From assembly GCA_025455945.1 (NCBI GenBank), contig JALOLN010000130.1:1-5882 (forward strand): a DNA stretch of 5,882 nucleotides. Direction: 5' to 3'. Every line of letters starts with the position of its first letter. Positions within the stretch are counted from its first letter, which is position 1. The position numbers and the translations under genes are program-made. Positions 5,761 through 5,882 of the stretch are shown here, one piece after another. The DNA is from Actinomycetes bacterium. Its GTDB lineage: Bacteria > Actinomycetota > Actinomycetes > Prado026. The notes beneath the pieces were generated by a model that worked only from the letters and a program-made list of their open reading frames with translations, ran no database searches and was not told the origin of the DNA.

Positions 5761-5882
5761 CCGCCGAGCCGCTCGCCGGCCTCGATGCGCACGCCGCGGG
5801 CCCAGTCGGCTGCGGGCATCTCGCGCTTGCCGGCGGGCCGGACGACGCCCAGCCGGACCGGCCCGCCACCGGTCCCGACCCG
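5757..5882 (-). CDS. fmt: Methionyl-tRNA formyltransferase, C-terminal end (partial)
   Basis: Only the last 41 codons lie in the window; the 5' part is beyond the right edge. Fmt transfers a formyl group from 10-formyltetrahydrofolate to initiator Met-tRNA in the cytoplasm. The reading frame entering at 5882 gives a tail with VRPAGKREMPAADWARGVR followed by GERLGG and a TGA stop. This resembles the end of the Fmt C-terminal domain, where a K-R-x-M...A-x-x-W-x-R-G-x-R pattern is typical. The catalytic N-terminal domain is not visible. The stop overlaps the GTG start of rsmB by four bases (GTGA), and fmt followed by rsmB is a very common bacterial arrangement, which supports the call. A longer open frame at 5678-5869 is in another phase and lacks this similarity. 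Confidence 0.88.
   Translation of the reverse strand, partial: RVGTGGGPVRLGVVRPAGKREMPAADWARGVRIEAGERLGG

Noticed and set aside
1..5882. Search for mobile elements, CRISPR arrays, tRNA genes or a novel defence-type system
   Set aside because: No spaced direct repeats, transposase-like frames, tRNA-like folds or unassigned genes seen; nearly every base falls within a recognised core-metabolism gene or the riboswitch leader.

Overview
The window is a stretch of very GC-rich bacterial chromosome whose genes all read on the minus strand (right to left). Strong G/C preference at third codon positions, GTG starts, a fused RibBA and overlapping stop/start codons point to an actinobacterium (Actinomycetota). 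I cannot place it at family level from the sequence alone.

In transcription order (high to low coordinates) the layout is: the last 41 codons of fmt (5757-5882, cut by the window edge); rsmB, a 16S rRNA m5C967 methyltransferase (4396-5760); rpe, ribulose-phosphate 3-epimerase (3710-4384); a 253-base intergenic stretch filled by an FMN riboswitch (3550-3675), its expression platform (3501-3558) and a strong ribosome binding site; then ribD (2404-3456), ribE (riboflavin synthase, 1811-2404), ribBA (549-1814) and ribH (43-552). About 42 bases follow ribH, with a small inverted repeat and no recognisable gene.

The four rib genes encode every dedicated step from GTP and ribulose 5-phosphate to riboflavin except removal of the phosphate from the pyrimidine intermediate, which is usually done by HAD-type phosphatases encoded elsewhere. 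They are packed with 1-4 base overlaps and should be translated as a coupled block controlled by the FMN riboswitch. The upstream fmt-rsmB-rpe genes concern translation (initiator tRNA formylation, rRNA methylation) and the pentose phosphate pathway. Rpe has a metabolic link to the rib genes because it interconverts ribulose 5-phosphate, the substrate of the RibB domain.

This is mostly a core-metabolism locus with no sign of mobile DNA, defence genes or an unknown multi-gene system. The points most worth a second look are the riboswitch expression platform, where the 3' strand of P1 can re-pair in a nearly perfect 14-bp alternative helix, and a cysteine at a usually basic substrate-binding position in the RibD deaminase site.
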